Shown here: positions 41,339-49,400 of the stretch, one piece after another
How the letters are laid out: every line of letters begins with the position of its first letter
Position numbering within the stretch: position 1 is the first letter of the stretch
Source: Brucella pseudogrignonensis
GTDB lineage: Bacteria > Pseudomonadota > Alphaproteobacteria > Rhizobiales > Rhizobiaceae
Direction: 5' to 3'
Length of the DNA stretch: 64,000 bases
Assembly (NCBI RefSeq): GCF_002252525.1
Contig: NZ_NNRM01000017.1
Coordinates: forward strand, 496,001 to 560,000
Notes under the pieces: generated by a model
Databases searched by the model: none
What the model was told of the DNA's origin: nothing
The model's input: the letters and a program-made list of their open reading frames with translations, nothing else
Program-made: the position numbers and the translations under genes

Positions 41339-43696
41339 ATGAACAAGCATCCTGCAAACGCAATCAAAGCAGCCCGTATTAAGGGCGGTGTTGCGACCGA
41401 TCAGCGCCATGATTCAGCCCACAAGCATGTCACAGGCGAAGCGGTCTATATCGACGATATTCCGGAACCTGAAGGCACGCTGCATATCGGCGTCGGCTTC
41501 TCGACGGTCGCCCATGCCAAGATCATTGCTACGGACCTGTCTGCCGTGCGCGCTGCTCCCGGTGTGGTCGACGTGCTGACCTATAAGGATGTGCCGGGCG
41601 AAAACGATGTTTCGCCATCTGGTATGCATGACGATCCGATCTTCGCGGTTGATAATGTTCAGTTCCACGGTCAGCCGATTTTTGCGGTTGTTGCCCGCAC
41701 GCGTGATCAGGCGCGCCGCGCAGCCCGTCTTGCCAAGGTCGAATATGAAGAAATGCCGGGCCTGTTCTCGATTTCCGGTCTCGATGGTTACAAGGACAAG
41801 CTGGTTTTTACCCCGCTGACGCTCAATCGTGGTGATGCTCGCAAAGCCATTGATGACGCACCGCGCAAGGTCAAAGCGCGTATGAAAGTCGGTGGGCAGG
41901 ATCACTTCTACCTTGAAGGGCAGGCCTCGCTCGCAATCCCCGGCGAAGATGACGATGTGACCATCTATTGCTCCACACAAGGCCCAAGTGAAACGCAGCA
42001 TCTGGTCGCCCATGCGCTGGGTGTGCCGAGCCATTCGGTGACGGTTGAAGTGCGCCGTATGGGCGGCGGCTTCGGTGGCAAGGAAACACAGGCCAATCAA
42101 TGGGCAGCCATTGCTGCAATCGCAGCCAAGAAGCACAAGCGCGCCGTTAAAGTTCGTCTTGATCGTGATGAGGATATGACCTCGACCGGCAAGCGGCATG
42201 ATTTCATGATCGATTATGAAGTCGGTTTCGACGATGAGGGCAATATCCTCGGTGTCGATTATATGTTCGCACTGAATGCGGGTTTCTCTGCCGACCTATC
42301 CGGTCCGGTCGGCGATCGCGCGCTGTTTCATTGCGACAATGCCTATTTCTTCCCTGCCGTTCATGCGCAGTCCGCACCGCTTTATACCAATACCGTTTCC
42401 AACACGGCATTCCGTGGTTTCGGTGGTCCGCAAGGCATGGTGGGGGCCGAGCGCGTGATCGAGGAAGTGGCTTTTGCTGTCGGCAAAGACCCGCTCGAAA
42501 TCCGCAAGCTCAATTTCTACGATGCCATGGGCACCGAAGGTGGCACGCGCAATGTGACGCCCTATCACCAGAAGGTGGAAGACTGCATCATCCAGCGTAT
42601 CGTTTCCGAGCTTGAGGAAAGTGCGGACTACGCGAAGCGCCGCGAGGCAATCCGCGAATTCAACGCCAAAAGCCGCTACGTCAAACGCGGCATGTCACTG
42701 ACGCCAGTGAAATTCGGCATCTCCTTCACCAAGACGGAATCCAATCAGGCTGGCGCGCTGGTGCATGTCTATAATGACGGCTCGGTGCATATGAACCATG
42801 GCGGCACGGAGATGGGGCAGGGGCTTCATCTGAAAGTGGCGCAGGTTGTAGCCGAAGAGTTTCAGATCGATCTTGATCGCGTGAAGATCACCGCGACAAC
42901 GACCGCGAAAGTTCCAAACACAGCGCCTACGGCGGCATCGTCCGGTGCTGACTTGAACGGTATGGCCGCACAGGATGCGGCGCGTCAGATCAAGAAGCGC
43001 CTTCTTCATTTTGCAGCCCAGCAATATCAGGTGCCGGAAGATCAAGTCGTGTTTCTCCCGAACCGTATTCGGGTGGGCAATCAGGAGATCAGCTTCAACG
43101 ATCTGGTGAAGCAGGCCTATATCGGGCGCGTGCAACTTTCAGCATCGGGTCATTACAAGACACCGAAAATCCACTGGGATCGCGCCAAAGGTAAAGGCCA
43201 CGCTTTTTACTATTACGCCTATGGCGCGGCTTGCTCGGAAGTTTCCGTTGATACGCTCACCGGCGAATATGTGGTGGAACGCACTGATATTCTTCATGAT
43301 ACCGGGCGATCTCTCAATCGCGTCATCGATCTCGGCCAGATTGAAGGCGGTTTCGTGCAGGGCATGGGCTGGCTGACTACGGAAGAGCTTGTCTGGGACG
43401 ACAAAGGCCGACTGCGTACACATGCACCGTCAACCTACAAGATCCCGCTGGCATCAGATCGTCCGAAGATTTTCAATGTGGCGCTGACCGACTGGTCGGA
43501 GGCTTACGAGCCAACGATCCACCGCTCCAAGGCCGTGGGTGAACCGCCGCTGCCGCATGGCATGTCTGTGCTTTATGCGCTGTCGGACGCGGTTGCCAGC
43601 GTTGCAGACCACAAAATCAGTCCGCGCCTTGATGCGCCAGCAACGCCCGAGCGCGTGCTGATGGCTATCGAGCGTTTACGAAGTCAGAAAGGCTGA
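41339..43696 (+). CDS. xdhB: Xanthine dehydrogenase molybdopterin subunit
   Basis: A 785-residue molybdenum-cofactor subunit. It shows the moco-binding GGGFGGKETQ, the substrate-pocket region FRGFGGPQGM, GGTEMGQGLH, and near the C-terminus AVGEPPLPHG with the catalytic Glu of xanthine dehydrogenases. The frame is open from 41243 within xdhA, but AAGGAGGGTGAC before the ATG at 41339 settles the start. XdhAB form an alpha2-beta2 complex in the cytoplasm; XdhC (next gene) inserts the sulfurated cofactor. Confidence 0.97.
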   Translation: MNKHPANAIKAARIKGGVATDQRHDSAHKHVTGEAVYIDDIPEPEGTLHIGVGFSTVAHAKIIATDLSAVRAAPGVVDVLTYKDVPGENDVSPSGMHDDPIFAVDNVQFHGQPIFAVVARTRDQARRAARLAKVEYEEMPGLFSISGLDGYKDKLVFTPLTLNRGDARKAIDDAPRKVKARMKVGGQDHFYLEGQASLAIPGEDDDVTIYCSTQGPSETQHLVAHALGVPSHSVTVEVRRMGGGFGGKETQANQWAAIAAIAAKKHKRAVKVRLDRDEDMTSTGKRHDFMIDYEVGFDDEGNILGVDYMFALNAGFSADLSGPVGDRALFHCDNAYFFPAVHAQSAPLYTNTVSNTAFRGFGGPQGMVGAERVIEEVAFAVGKDPLEIRKLNFYDAMGTEGGTRNVTPYHQKVEDCIIQRIVSELEESADYAKRREAIREFNAKSRYVKRGMSLTPVKFGISFTKTESNQAGALVHVYNDGSVHMNHGGTEMGQGLHLKVAQVVAEEFQIDLDRVKITATTTAKVPNTAPTAASSGADLNGMAAQDAARQIKKRLLHFAAQQYQVPEDQVVFLPNRIRVGNQEISFNDLVKQAYIGRVQLSASGHYKTPKIHWDRAKGKGHAFYYYAYGAACSEVSVDTLTGEYVVERTDILHDTGRSLNRVIDLGQIEGGFVQGMGWLTTEELVWDDKGRLRTHAPSTYKIPLASDRPKIFNVALTDWSEAYEPTIHRSKAVGEPPLPHGMSVLYALSDAVASVADHKISPRLDAPATPERVLMAIERLRSQKG

Positions 43697-43700
43697 TGCG

Positions 43701-44528
43701 ATGCTGGGCAGGCGGGACGACATAAGGGCGTTTCTCAATAAACGGCCCGACAGTGTTCTGATCGAAGTCACTGATGTGAAAGGTTCTGCGCCGCGTGATG
43801 CAGGTGCCTGGATGCTTGTCGCCCGAGACATGATTTTCCGCACTATCGGCGGTGGCCAGCTCGAATATATGGCGATTGACCACGCCCGCAAAATCCTGGC
43901 TGGCGGTAGAGATTCCCCGATGGATGTACCTCTTGGCCCCGAAATTGGCCAATGCTGCGGTGGCCGTGTAGGCCTGAGCTTCCGGCGGGTTAACCGAGGA
44001 CTGGCTGAGGATCTTGTTGCCAAAGTTGATGCCGAAATCGCCACCCGCCCGCATATCTATGTCTTTGGTGCGGGCCATGTGGGCGATGCTTTGGCCTATT
44101 CGCTATCGCTGACACCTGTACGGGTTATTCTGGTGGATACGCGTGAAGCGGAGCTTATGGCAGTGGATGCTCCCGGCGTCGAAACCTGTCTTGCGGCTAT
44201 GCCTGAACAGGTCGTGCGATCGGCACCGCCCGGCAGCGCCTTCATCGTGCTGACCCATGACCATGCGCTTGATTTCTTGATCGTGGCGGAAGCCTTGCAG
44301 CGCGACGATGCTCTTTATGTTGGCATGATTGGCTCGAAGTCCAAAAAAGCCACTTTCAAAAACTGGTTGAAACGTGAAATCGGTAGCGATGATTTATTTG
44401 AAAATCTCGTCTGTCCGGTTGGCGGCTCAGTCGTGAAAGACAAGCGCCCGGAAGTCATTGCCGCATTGGCTGCGGCAGAAGTTTTAACCGCTGTGCTCGT
44501 TTCCAGTAAAGTTTTACAGCCCGCCTAA
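43701..44528 (+). CDS. xdhC: Xanthine dehydrogenase accessory protein
   Basis: A 275-residue XdhC protein, which binds molybdenum cofactor, promotes its sulfuration and delivers it to XdhB. An N-terminal XdhC/CoxI domain (VTDVKGSAPRDAGAWMLV, the GQCCGGRV Cys pair) and a C-terminal Rossmann-like domain (IYVFGAGHVGDALAYSLS) are seen. It starts 4 bp after the xdhB stop and is the last gene of the operon; a palindromic repeat lies before the convergent LysR gene. Confidence 0.96.
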   Translation: MLGRRDDIRAFLNKRPDSVLIEVTDVKGSAPRDAGAWMLVARDMIFRTIGGGQLEYMAIDHARKILAGGRDSPMDVPLGPEIGQCCGGRVGLSFRRVNRGLAEDLVAKVDAEIATRPHIYVFGAGHVGDALAYSLSLTPVRVILVDTREAELMAVDAPGVETCLAAMPEQVVRSAPPGSAFIVLTHDHALDFLIVAEALQRDDALYVGMIGSKSKKATFKNWLKREIGSDDLFENLVCPVGGSVVKDKRPEVIAALAAAEVLTAVLVSSKVLQPA

Positions 44529-44561
44529 TTCAATTGATCAGGCGGGCGTTATTTACAGTAT

Positions 44562-44606
44562 TTCCAGCAAAAGTGCGAAGCGGTTGTGTGTTGGATAATG
44601 CGATAA
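44562..44606. repeat. Degenerate palindromic repeat copy
   Basis: TCCAGCAAAAGTGCGAAGCG ... TTGGATAATGCGA shares the centre of the family at 453-603 (AAAAGTGnGAAGCGG, GGATAA-ATGCG) but the arms have decayed. Confidence 0.45.
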
Positions 44607-44616
44607 AAGCAAAGAG

Positions 44617-44658
44617 TAGAGCGACCTTTGTGCGCCCAAAAGGGCGCACGGCGCTTTA
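44617..44658. repeat. Palindromic repeat, second family
   Basis: TAGAGCGACC ... GTGCGCCC-AAAA-GGGCGCAC ... GGCGCTTTA: a perfect 8-bp inner stem with a partly matching outer stem. It overlaps the LysR stop codon (44656-44658) and may end transcription of xdhC and lysR. Relatives occur at 34407 and 45742. Confidence 0.75.
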
Positions 44659-45570
44659 AGCCAGTGCTTCGCGGATCAAGCGCTGGCAGCGTTCCGTCAT
44701 GAAATCGATGATCAGACGGACCTTCGGGTCCTGAAACCGCTTGTGCGGATAGATCGCAGCAAGCTGAATCGACGCTGGCGGCGTGCTCTCAAGAATTGGC
44801 ACAAGCCTCCCATCGCGGATATATTCCTTCACCTCAAACAGCGGTTTGTTGATGATTCCGCGTCCACCAAGCGCCCATTGCGTCAATACGTCGCCATCAT
44901 CGGAGTCATAAGGACCAGTGACTTCGAACTTACGCAGACCTTCCGGCGTTTGCAGCGACCAGTAAAACTCTTTGGAGCCGGGAAACCGCAGCAGAAGGCA
45001 ATCATATTTGTCGCCCAAAAGCTCTTCCGGCGACTGTGGCGTGCCATGCTTTTCCAGATATTCAGGTGCAGCACAGATCACACGTTCGCAGTTAAGAATA
45101 CCGCGCATCCGCAAGTTGGAATTTTCCAGAACGCCTAATTTGAAAGCAACATCAACGCTTTCGCTCATGATATCGATCTCATGGTCAGATAGTCGCAGGC
45201 GCACTTCGATGTCCGGATATTTGTCGTGAAACTCCGGAATTCCCGATGCGATAAGCCTCCGACCCAGTCCCAGAGGTGCTGTAATGCGAATCGAACCTTT
45301 GGGATTCTTGGCAAGTTCGGCGACGGCTGCTTCGGCTTCATCCACTGCTTCGAGGATCTTTAAAGCACCATCATAAAATATGCGGCCATGCTCGGTTGGC
45401 GTCAGTTTGCGTGTCGTTCTGTTGAAGAGACGCACACCAAGATGCTTCTCCAACTCCTTGATTCGATTACTTGCAACAGCTGGCGAAGCACGCTGGTCAC
45501 GGCCTGCTGCTGATAAATTCCCCAATTCGACAACGCGCACAAAAACGCGCAGATTATCAAGATAAGACAT
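44656..45570 (-). CDS. LysR-type regulator (CrgA-like) in the purine cluster
   Basis: A 304-residue LysR regulator: HTH at residues 1-60 (MSYLDNLRVFVRVVELGNLS, then ASPAVASNRIKELEKHLG) and an effector domain from about 90 (GSIRITAPLGLGRRLIA). It resembles the CrgA/DsdC-like subgroup with the PEYLEKHGTPQSPEEL segment. It lies between xdhC (convergent) and puuD (divergent), so control of puuD-guaD is likely. A 25-bp inverted repeat at 45689 may be its site. The frame opens at 45738; GAGGGG before the ATG at 45570 decides the start. Confidence 0.9.
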   Translation of the reverse strand: MSYLDNLRVFVRVVELGNLSAAGRDQRASPAVASNRIKELEKHLGVRLFNRTTRKLTPTEHGRIFYDGALKILEAVDEAEAAVAELAKNPKGSIRITAPLGLGRRLIASGIPEFHDKYPDIEVRLRLSDHEIDIMSESVDVAFKLGVLENSNLRMRGILNCERVICAAPEYLEKHGTPQSPEELLGDKYDCLLLRFPGSKEFYWSLQTPEGLRKFEVTGPYDSDDGDVLTQWALGGRGIINKPLFEVKEYIRDGRLVPILESTPPASIQLAAIYPHKRFQDPKVRLIIDFMTERCQRLIREALA

Positions 45571-45634
45571 GCGTCCCCTCCACGATTGTCTAGATTTTTT
45601 TGAAAGTGATGGTCGTGTTGTGACGTTCCCATTG

Positions 45635-45713
45635 GTGCAAAGCTTTGGCACATAATAAAGTAACGAACAATGGGGCCGCCGCATTGGGCCAAAAATCAAT
45701 AATGGATTTTTGG
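45635..45713. promoter_or_regulatory. Inverted repeats between lysR and puuD
   Basis: Two elements. 45689-45713 reads CCAAAAATC-N7-GATTTTTGG, a perfect 9-bp inverted repeat ending 86 bp before the puuD start. 45635-45651 reads GTGCAAAGCTTTGGCAC, near-palindromic. Their place between divergent genes suits LysR sites, though this is not shown. Confidence 0.6.
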
Positions 45714-45741
45714 AAAACATGATGCGGCAACAAAACAAGAC

Positions 45742-45781
45742 AGAGTGTCCTTTATGCGTCCTTCTGGACGCGACGCGCTCT
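45742..45781. repeat. Palindromic repeat, second family, in the puuD leader
   Basis: AGAGTGTCCTTTATGCGTCC, TTCT, GGACGCGACGCGCTCT: related in outline to the element at 44617 (outer AGAG/CTCT, inner GC-rich stem), 18 bp before the puuD start, so it would be in the mRNA leader. Confidence 0.55.
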
Positions 45782-45798
45782 GAGAATGGGAGTACCGG

Positions 45799-47034
45799 AT
45801 GTATGATCTTGCCGTGGCCTGGGACTGGCTGGGCTTCGCAGTGCGGTGGCTACACGTCATCACCGCGATTGCGTGGATCGGCTCGTCTTTCTATTTCATC
45901 GCGCTGGACTTAGGACTTCGTCAGCGTCCGGGCTTGCCCGTCGGCGCTTATGGCGAAGAATGGCAGGTCCATGGTGGTGGCTTCTATCATATCCAGAAAT
46001 ATCTGGTTGCCCCCGCCGAGATGCCAGAGCATCTGACATGGTTCAAATGGGAATCCTACGCCACATGGCTGTCGGGCTTCACTTTGCTCTGCATCGTCTA
46101 TTATGCGGGCGCCGATCTCTATCTGGTCGATCCGAATGTGCTCGATGTATCGGCACCGACGGCAATCGCCATTTCGATCGCTTCGCTGGCGTTTGGCTGG
46201 ATCGCCTATAACACCATCTGCAAGCTGATGCTCGGCAAGAGCGATACGCTTCTGATGGTCATTCTCTACTGCATTCTGGTGGTGATGGCCTGGGGCTATA
46301 CGCATCTGTTTACGGGTCGTGCAGCTTTCCTGCATCTGGGAGCTTTTACCGCGACAATCATGTCTGCCAACGTGTTCATGGTCATCATTCCGAACCAGAA
46401 AATCGTGGTGGCCGATCTGATTGCCGGTCGCAAGCCAGATCCGAAATACGGCAAGATCGCCAAGCAGCGCTCAACGCATAACAACTATCTGACGCTGCCG
46501 GTTCTGTTCTTGATGCTGTCGAACCACTATCCGCTGGCCTTCGGAACCGAATTCAACTGGATCATCGCATCGCTGGTGTTCCTGATGGGTGTCACGATCC
46601 GCCACTGGTTCAACACCCAGCACGCTCGCAAGGGTAGCCCGACTTGGACATGGCTGGTGACGGTTATCCTGTTCATCATCATCATGTGGCTGTCGACCGT
46701 GCCGAAAATTCTGACCGGAGAGCCGGAAGAACAAAAGGTTTCATCGCTACAGCAGACTTTCATCTCAGACCCGCACTTTGAAAAAGTGCGGGATACTGTT
46801 CTGGGACGTTGTGCGATGTGCCACGCCAAAGAGCCAGGTTGGGAAGGCATCATCGTGCCGCCAAAAGGTGTGGTTCTTGAAACAGATAAAGATATCGCGG
46901 CCCATGCGCGCGAAATCTATTTGCAGGCCGGTCGTTCCCATGCCATGCCGCCTGCCAACGTCACCGGGGTAAGTAATGAGGAGCGCAAGCTGCTCGCTTC
47001 CTGGTATGAATCCGCGACTTCTGGAGCAAAATAA
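45799..47034 (+). CDS. puuD: Membrane urate hydroxylase PuuD with cytochrome c domain
   Basis: A 411-residue inner-membrane enzyme that oxidises urate to 5-hydroxyisourate. About eight hydrophobic helices fill residues 1-310 (WLHVITAIAWIGSSFYFIAL is the start of the urate oxidase N-terminal domain). A C-terminal cytochrome c domain has Cys338-Ala-Met-Cys341-His342 and a likely axial Met in HAMPPANVTG. Electrons thus probably go to the respiratory chain instead of directly to O2, unlike soluble uricase. guaD follows after 2 bp. XdhABC makes its substrate and UraH takes its product, both encoded next door. Confidence 0.96.
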   Translation: MYDLAVAWDWLGFAVRWLHVITAIAWIGSSFYFIALDLGLRQRPGLPVGAYGEEWQVHGGGFYHIQKYLVAPAEMPEHLTWFKWESYATWLSGFTLLCIVYYAGADLYLVDPNVLDVSAPTAIAISIASLAFGWIAYNTICKLMLGKSDTLLMVILYCILVVMAWGYTHLFTGRAAFLHLGAFTATIMSANVFMVIIPNQKIVVADLIAGRKPDPKYGKIAKQRSTHNNYLTLPVLFLMLSNHYPLAFGTEFNWIIASLVFLMGVTIRHWFNTQHARKGSPTWTWLVTVILFIIIMWLSTVPKILTGEPEEQKVSSLQQTFISDPHFEKVRDTVLGRCAMCHAKEPGWEGIIVPPKGVVLETDKDIAAHAREIYLQAGRSHAMPPANVTGVSNEERKLLASWYESATSGAK

Positions 47035-47036
47035 CA

Positions 47037-48341
47037 ATGACCAAACTTCTCATCCGTGGCCGCGTGCTGACTTTTCGTGACGAACCGCAGAGTCTGGATG
47101 ATGCTCAATCCTATCAATATATCGAAGACGGTGCCGTGCTTGTCGAAAATGGCCGCATTGCGCGCCTGGGCGACTATGCTGATGTGAGCGCTGAAGCAGG
47201 CCATGACGTGCAAGTTGCCGACCATCGCCCGCATCTTATTCTGCCGGGTTTCATCGATACACACATCCATTATCCGCAGACACAGGTTGTCGCGTCCTAT
47301 GCGGCCAATCTCCTTGAATGGCTCAACACCTATACATTCGTGGCAGAGCAGAAATTCGCCGATGAGCAGCACGCGGAATTTATCGCTGAGCGCTTTCTGG
47401 ACGAATTGATCCGCCATGGAACCACCACGGCTGTCGCTTATTGCTCGGTACACCCGCAGAGCGTTGATGCCTATTTCCGCGCGTCGCAGCATCGCAATAT
47501 GCGTATGCTTGGCGGTAAGGTGATGATGGATCGCAATGCGCCGCCAGCACTCTGTGATACAGCTCAATCGGGATATGATGACAGCAAGCATCTGATCGCC
47601 CGCTGGCATGGCAAAGATCGCCTTGATTATGTGATCACGCCGCGTTTTGCGATTACCTCGACGCCTGAACAGCTGGAAGCCAGTCAGGTTCTGGCACGCG
47701 AGCATCCTGAATGCTTCATCCAGACACATCTTTCGGAAAATCACGAAGAGATTGAGTTCACAAAATCGCTTTACCCGGATGCGTCTGATTATCTTGGCAT
47801 CTATGAGCATTATGGTTTGCTGGGCAGCAAGACCTTGTTGGGCCATTCCATCCATCTAGAAGAGCGCGAAGTGAAGGTGATGGCAGAGACCGGCTCGATT
47901 GCCGTTTTCTGCCCGACGTCGAACCTGTTTCTGGGTTCCGGGCTTTTCGATCGCGACCGCCTGAAAGCATCGGGCGTGCGTATGTCAGTTGCCACTGATG
48001 TCGGCGGCGGCACAAGCTTCTCGATGCTGCGCACGATGGACGAGGGCTACAAGGTACTGCAATTGCGTGGAAGCCGCCTCAACCCGTTCCAGTCATTCTA
48101 CATGATGACGCTCGGCAACGCCCGCGCACTATCGATGGAAGACAAGATCGGCACGCTCGACGAGGGCACGGAAGCCGATATTGTGGTGCTGGATTCAGCT
48201 GCCACCTCGCCGATGCGCCTGCGCATGGCAGCAGGGGCCACGCTTGAGCAGGAATTGTTCCTGCTGCAAACGGTTGGCGATGATCGCGCGATTGTCGAGA
48301 CCTATGTTGCAGGCAAGCCGTTGAAATCGGAACTCGGCTAA
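47037..48341 (+). CDS. guaD: Guanine deaminase
   Basis: A 434-residue metal-dependent amidohydrolase that converts guanine to xanthine and ammonia, feeding XdhABC. The zinc motif PGFIDTHIHYPQ, the IQTHLSENHEE His, the GHSIHLEE His and the Asp in SVATDVGGGTSFSML are present. Its coding start is 2 bp after puuD, so they are co-translated. A hairpin with a GAAA loop follows the stop (48370). Confidence 0.96.
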   Translation: MTKLLIRGRVLTFRDEPQSLDDAQSYQYIEDGAVLVENGRIARLGDYADVSAEAGHDVQVADHRPHLILPGFIDTHIHYPQTQVVASYAANLLEWLNTYTFVAEQKFADEQHAEFIAERFLDELIRHGTTTAVAYCSVHPQSVDAYFRASQHRNMRMLGGKVMMDRNAPPALCDTAQSGYDDSKHLIARWHGKDRLDYVITPRFAITSTPEQLEASQVLAREHPECFIQTHLSENHEEIEFTKSLYPDASDYLGIYEHYGLLGSKTLLGHSIHLEEREVKVMAETGSIAVFCPTSNLFLGSGLFDRDRLKASGVRMSVATDVGGGTSFSMLRTMDEGYKVLQLRGSRLNPFQSFYMMTLGNARALSMEDKIGTLDEGTEADIVVLDSAATSPMRLRMAAGATLEQELFLLQTVGDDRAIVETYVAGKPLKSELG

Positions 48342-48369
48342 AAAATCTCTGGAGGAGGGAGGGGGAGGG

Positions 48370-48407
48370 CCCGCGGCGGAGAAATCTGCTGCGGGTTCTT
48401 CTGCTTT
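48370..48407 (+). terminator. Hairpin terminator after guaD
   Basis: CCCGCGGCGGA, loop GAAA, TCTGCTGCGGG: an 11-bp stem with two G-T pairs, then TTCTTCTGCTTTT. A run of G-rich sequence (GGAGGAGGGAGGGGGAGGG) precedes it at 48352-48370. Confidence 0.7.
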
Positions 48408-49225
48408 TACAACTCTTCCGGTCGCTTGCCACCCATGGTGCGGGTCAGCTCATCGGCTGTCGAGCGGATCAGTGGACCGAGTTCGTCAAGCTTTTGTCGG
48501 GGCAGGCGCACCGCAGGTCCGGAGACAGAGATGCCAGCAATCGCTTCGCCATATTCGTTGAAAATGGGCGCCGCGATGCAGCACATGCCGAGCGTATGTT
48601 CTTCGTCGTCAATCGACCAGCCGCGCGTGCGGGTTGCCTGAATATCTTTCAGCAATGCGTGTAAGGTGTTGAGCGTGCGCTGCGTGAAATGTTCAAGCGT
48701 TCTTCCAGAGAGCGTGCGCGCTATTTCCGTATCCGACCATGTGGACAGAACTGCCTTGCCGATACCCGAGGCGTGGATTGGACCGCGACGACCTGGGCGG
48801 AAGAAGGCGCGCATCGGCGCATGGCTTTCGATCTGCGAAATGAACACGACGTCACCGCCGTCCTCAATGCCGATATTTGCGGTTTCGCCGCTCGTTTCCA
48901 TCAATGATTTAAGATAGGGCCGCGCCAGCGTGCCGAGCTTGCGGAAGCGGCGAAAAGCGTTGCCAATCTCGAAAGCCTTGACGCCAATGGTCCAGTCGCC
49001 GGTTTCTACATCATGCGAAACCATGCCGTGATTGGCGAGCGATGAGAGAAGCCGATGAACGGTCGAAGGAGCCATGCCACTGGCGTCGGCGAGGTCGGTT
49101 AATGTCGAGCCGTCATTCTCGGCAATGAGCGCCAGAAGCCTGAGACTGCGATCTAAAACCTGAACGGATGAGGGCGCGGCATTCTCCGCTGCCTTGCGGC
49201 CGCGCTTTGCTTTTGCCTGTTCCAT
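48407..49225 (-). CDS. IclR-family regulator of the glyoxylate/glycerate genes
   Basis: A 272-residue IclR-type protein: basic N-terminus (KAKRGRKAAEN), winged HTH at about 25-80 (VLDRSLRLLALIAENDGSTL, then ASGMAPSTVHRLLSSL) and an IclR effector domain from about 95. In enterobacteria the IclR-type AllR represses allantoin and gcl genes and is released by glyoxylate; the gene order here (divergent from gcl) suggests the same logic. GGAGGCGG before the ATG at 49225 sets the start. Paired sites in the gap (49321-49357) are probable operators. Confidence 0.92.
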   Translation of the reverse strand: MEQAKAKRGRKAAENAAPSSVQVLDRSLRLLALIAENDGSTLTDLADASGMAPSTVHRLLSSLANHGMVSHDVETGDWTIGVKAFEIGNAFRRFRKLGTLARPYLKSLMETSGETANIGIEDGGDVVFISQIESHAPMRAFFRPGRRGPIHASGIGKAVLSTWSDTEIARTLSGRTLEHFTQRTLNTLHALLKDIQATRTRGWSIDDEEHTLGMCCIAAPIFNEYGEAIAGISVSGPAVRLPRQKLDELGPLIRSTADELTRTMGGKRPEEL

Positions 49226-49320
49226 GTGCCGCCTCCGATTCCCTGTTCTTTCATCACTACCCCATGATCGTAATCTCGGGAAGTGTGCGGTGATTATCTC
49301 CATTCCGTTGAAAATCTTTA

Positions 49321-49357
49321 TTTCCATATAATGGTATGCATTTCCATTTTTTGGATA
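49321..49357. promoter_or_regulatory. Tandem IclR-type operator pair upstream of gcl
   Basis: TTTCCATATAATGGTAT (49321-49337) and TTTCCATTTTTTGGATA (49341-49357) share TTTCCA-N5-TGG and lie 20 bp apart, two helical turns. They stand 44-80 bp before the gcl start and opposite the iclR gene. Confidence 0.65.
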
Positions 49358-49400
49358 TAGCTTTTAATTATGGATTAGCTTTCCGCTGGAGGAGATTAAC

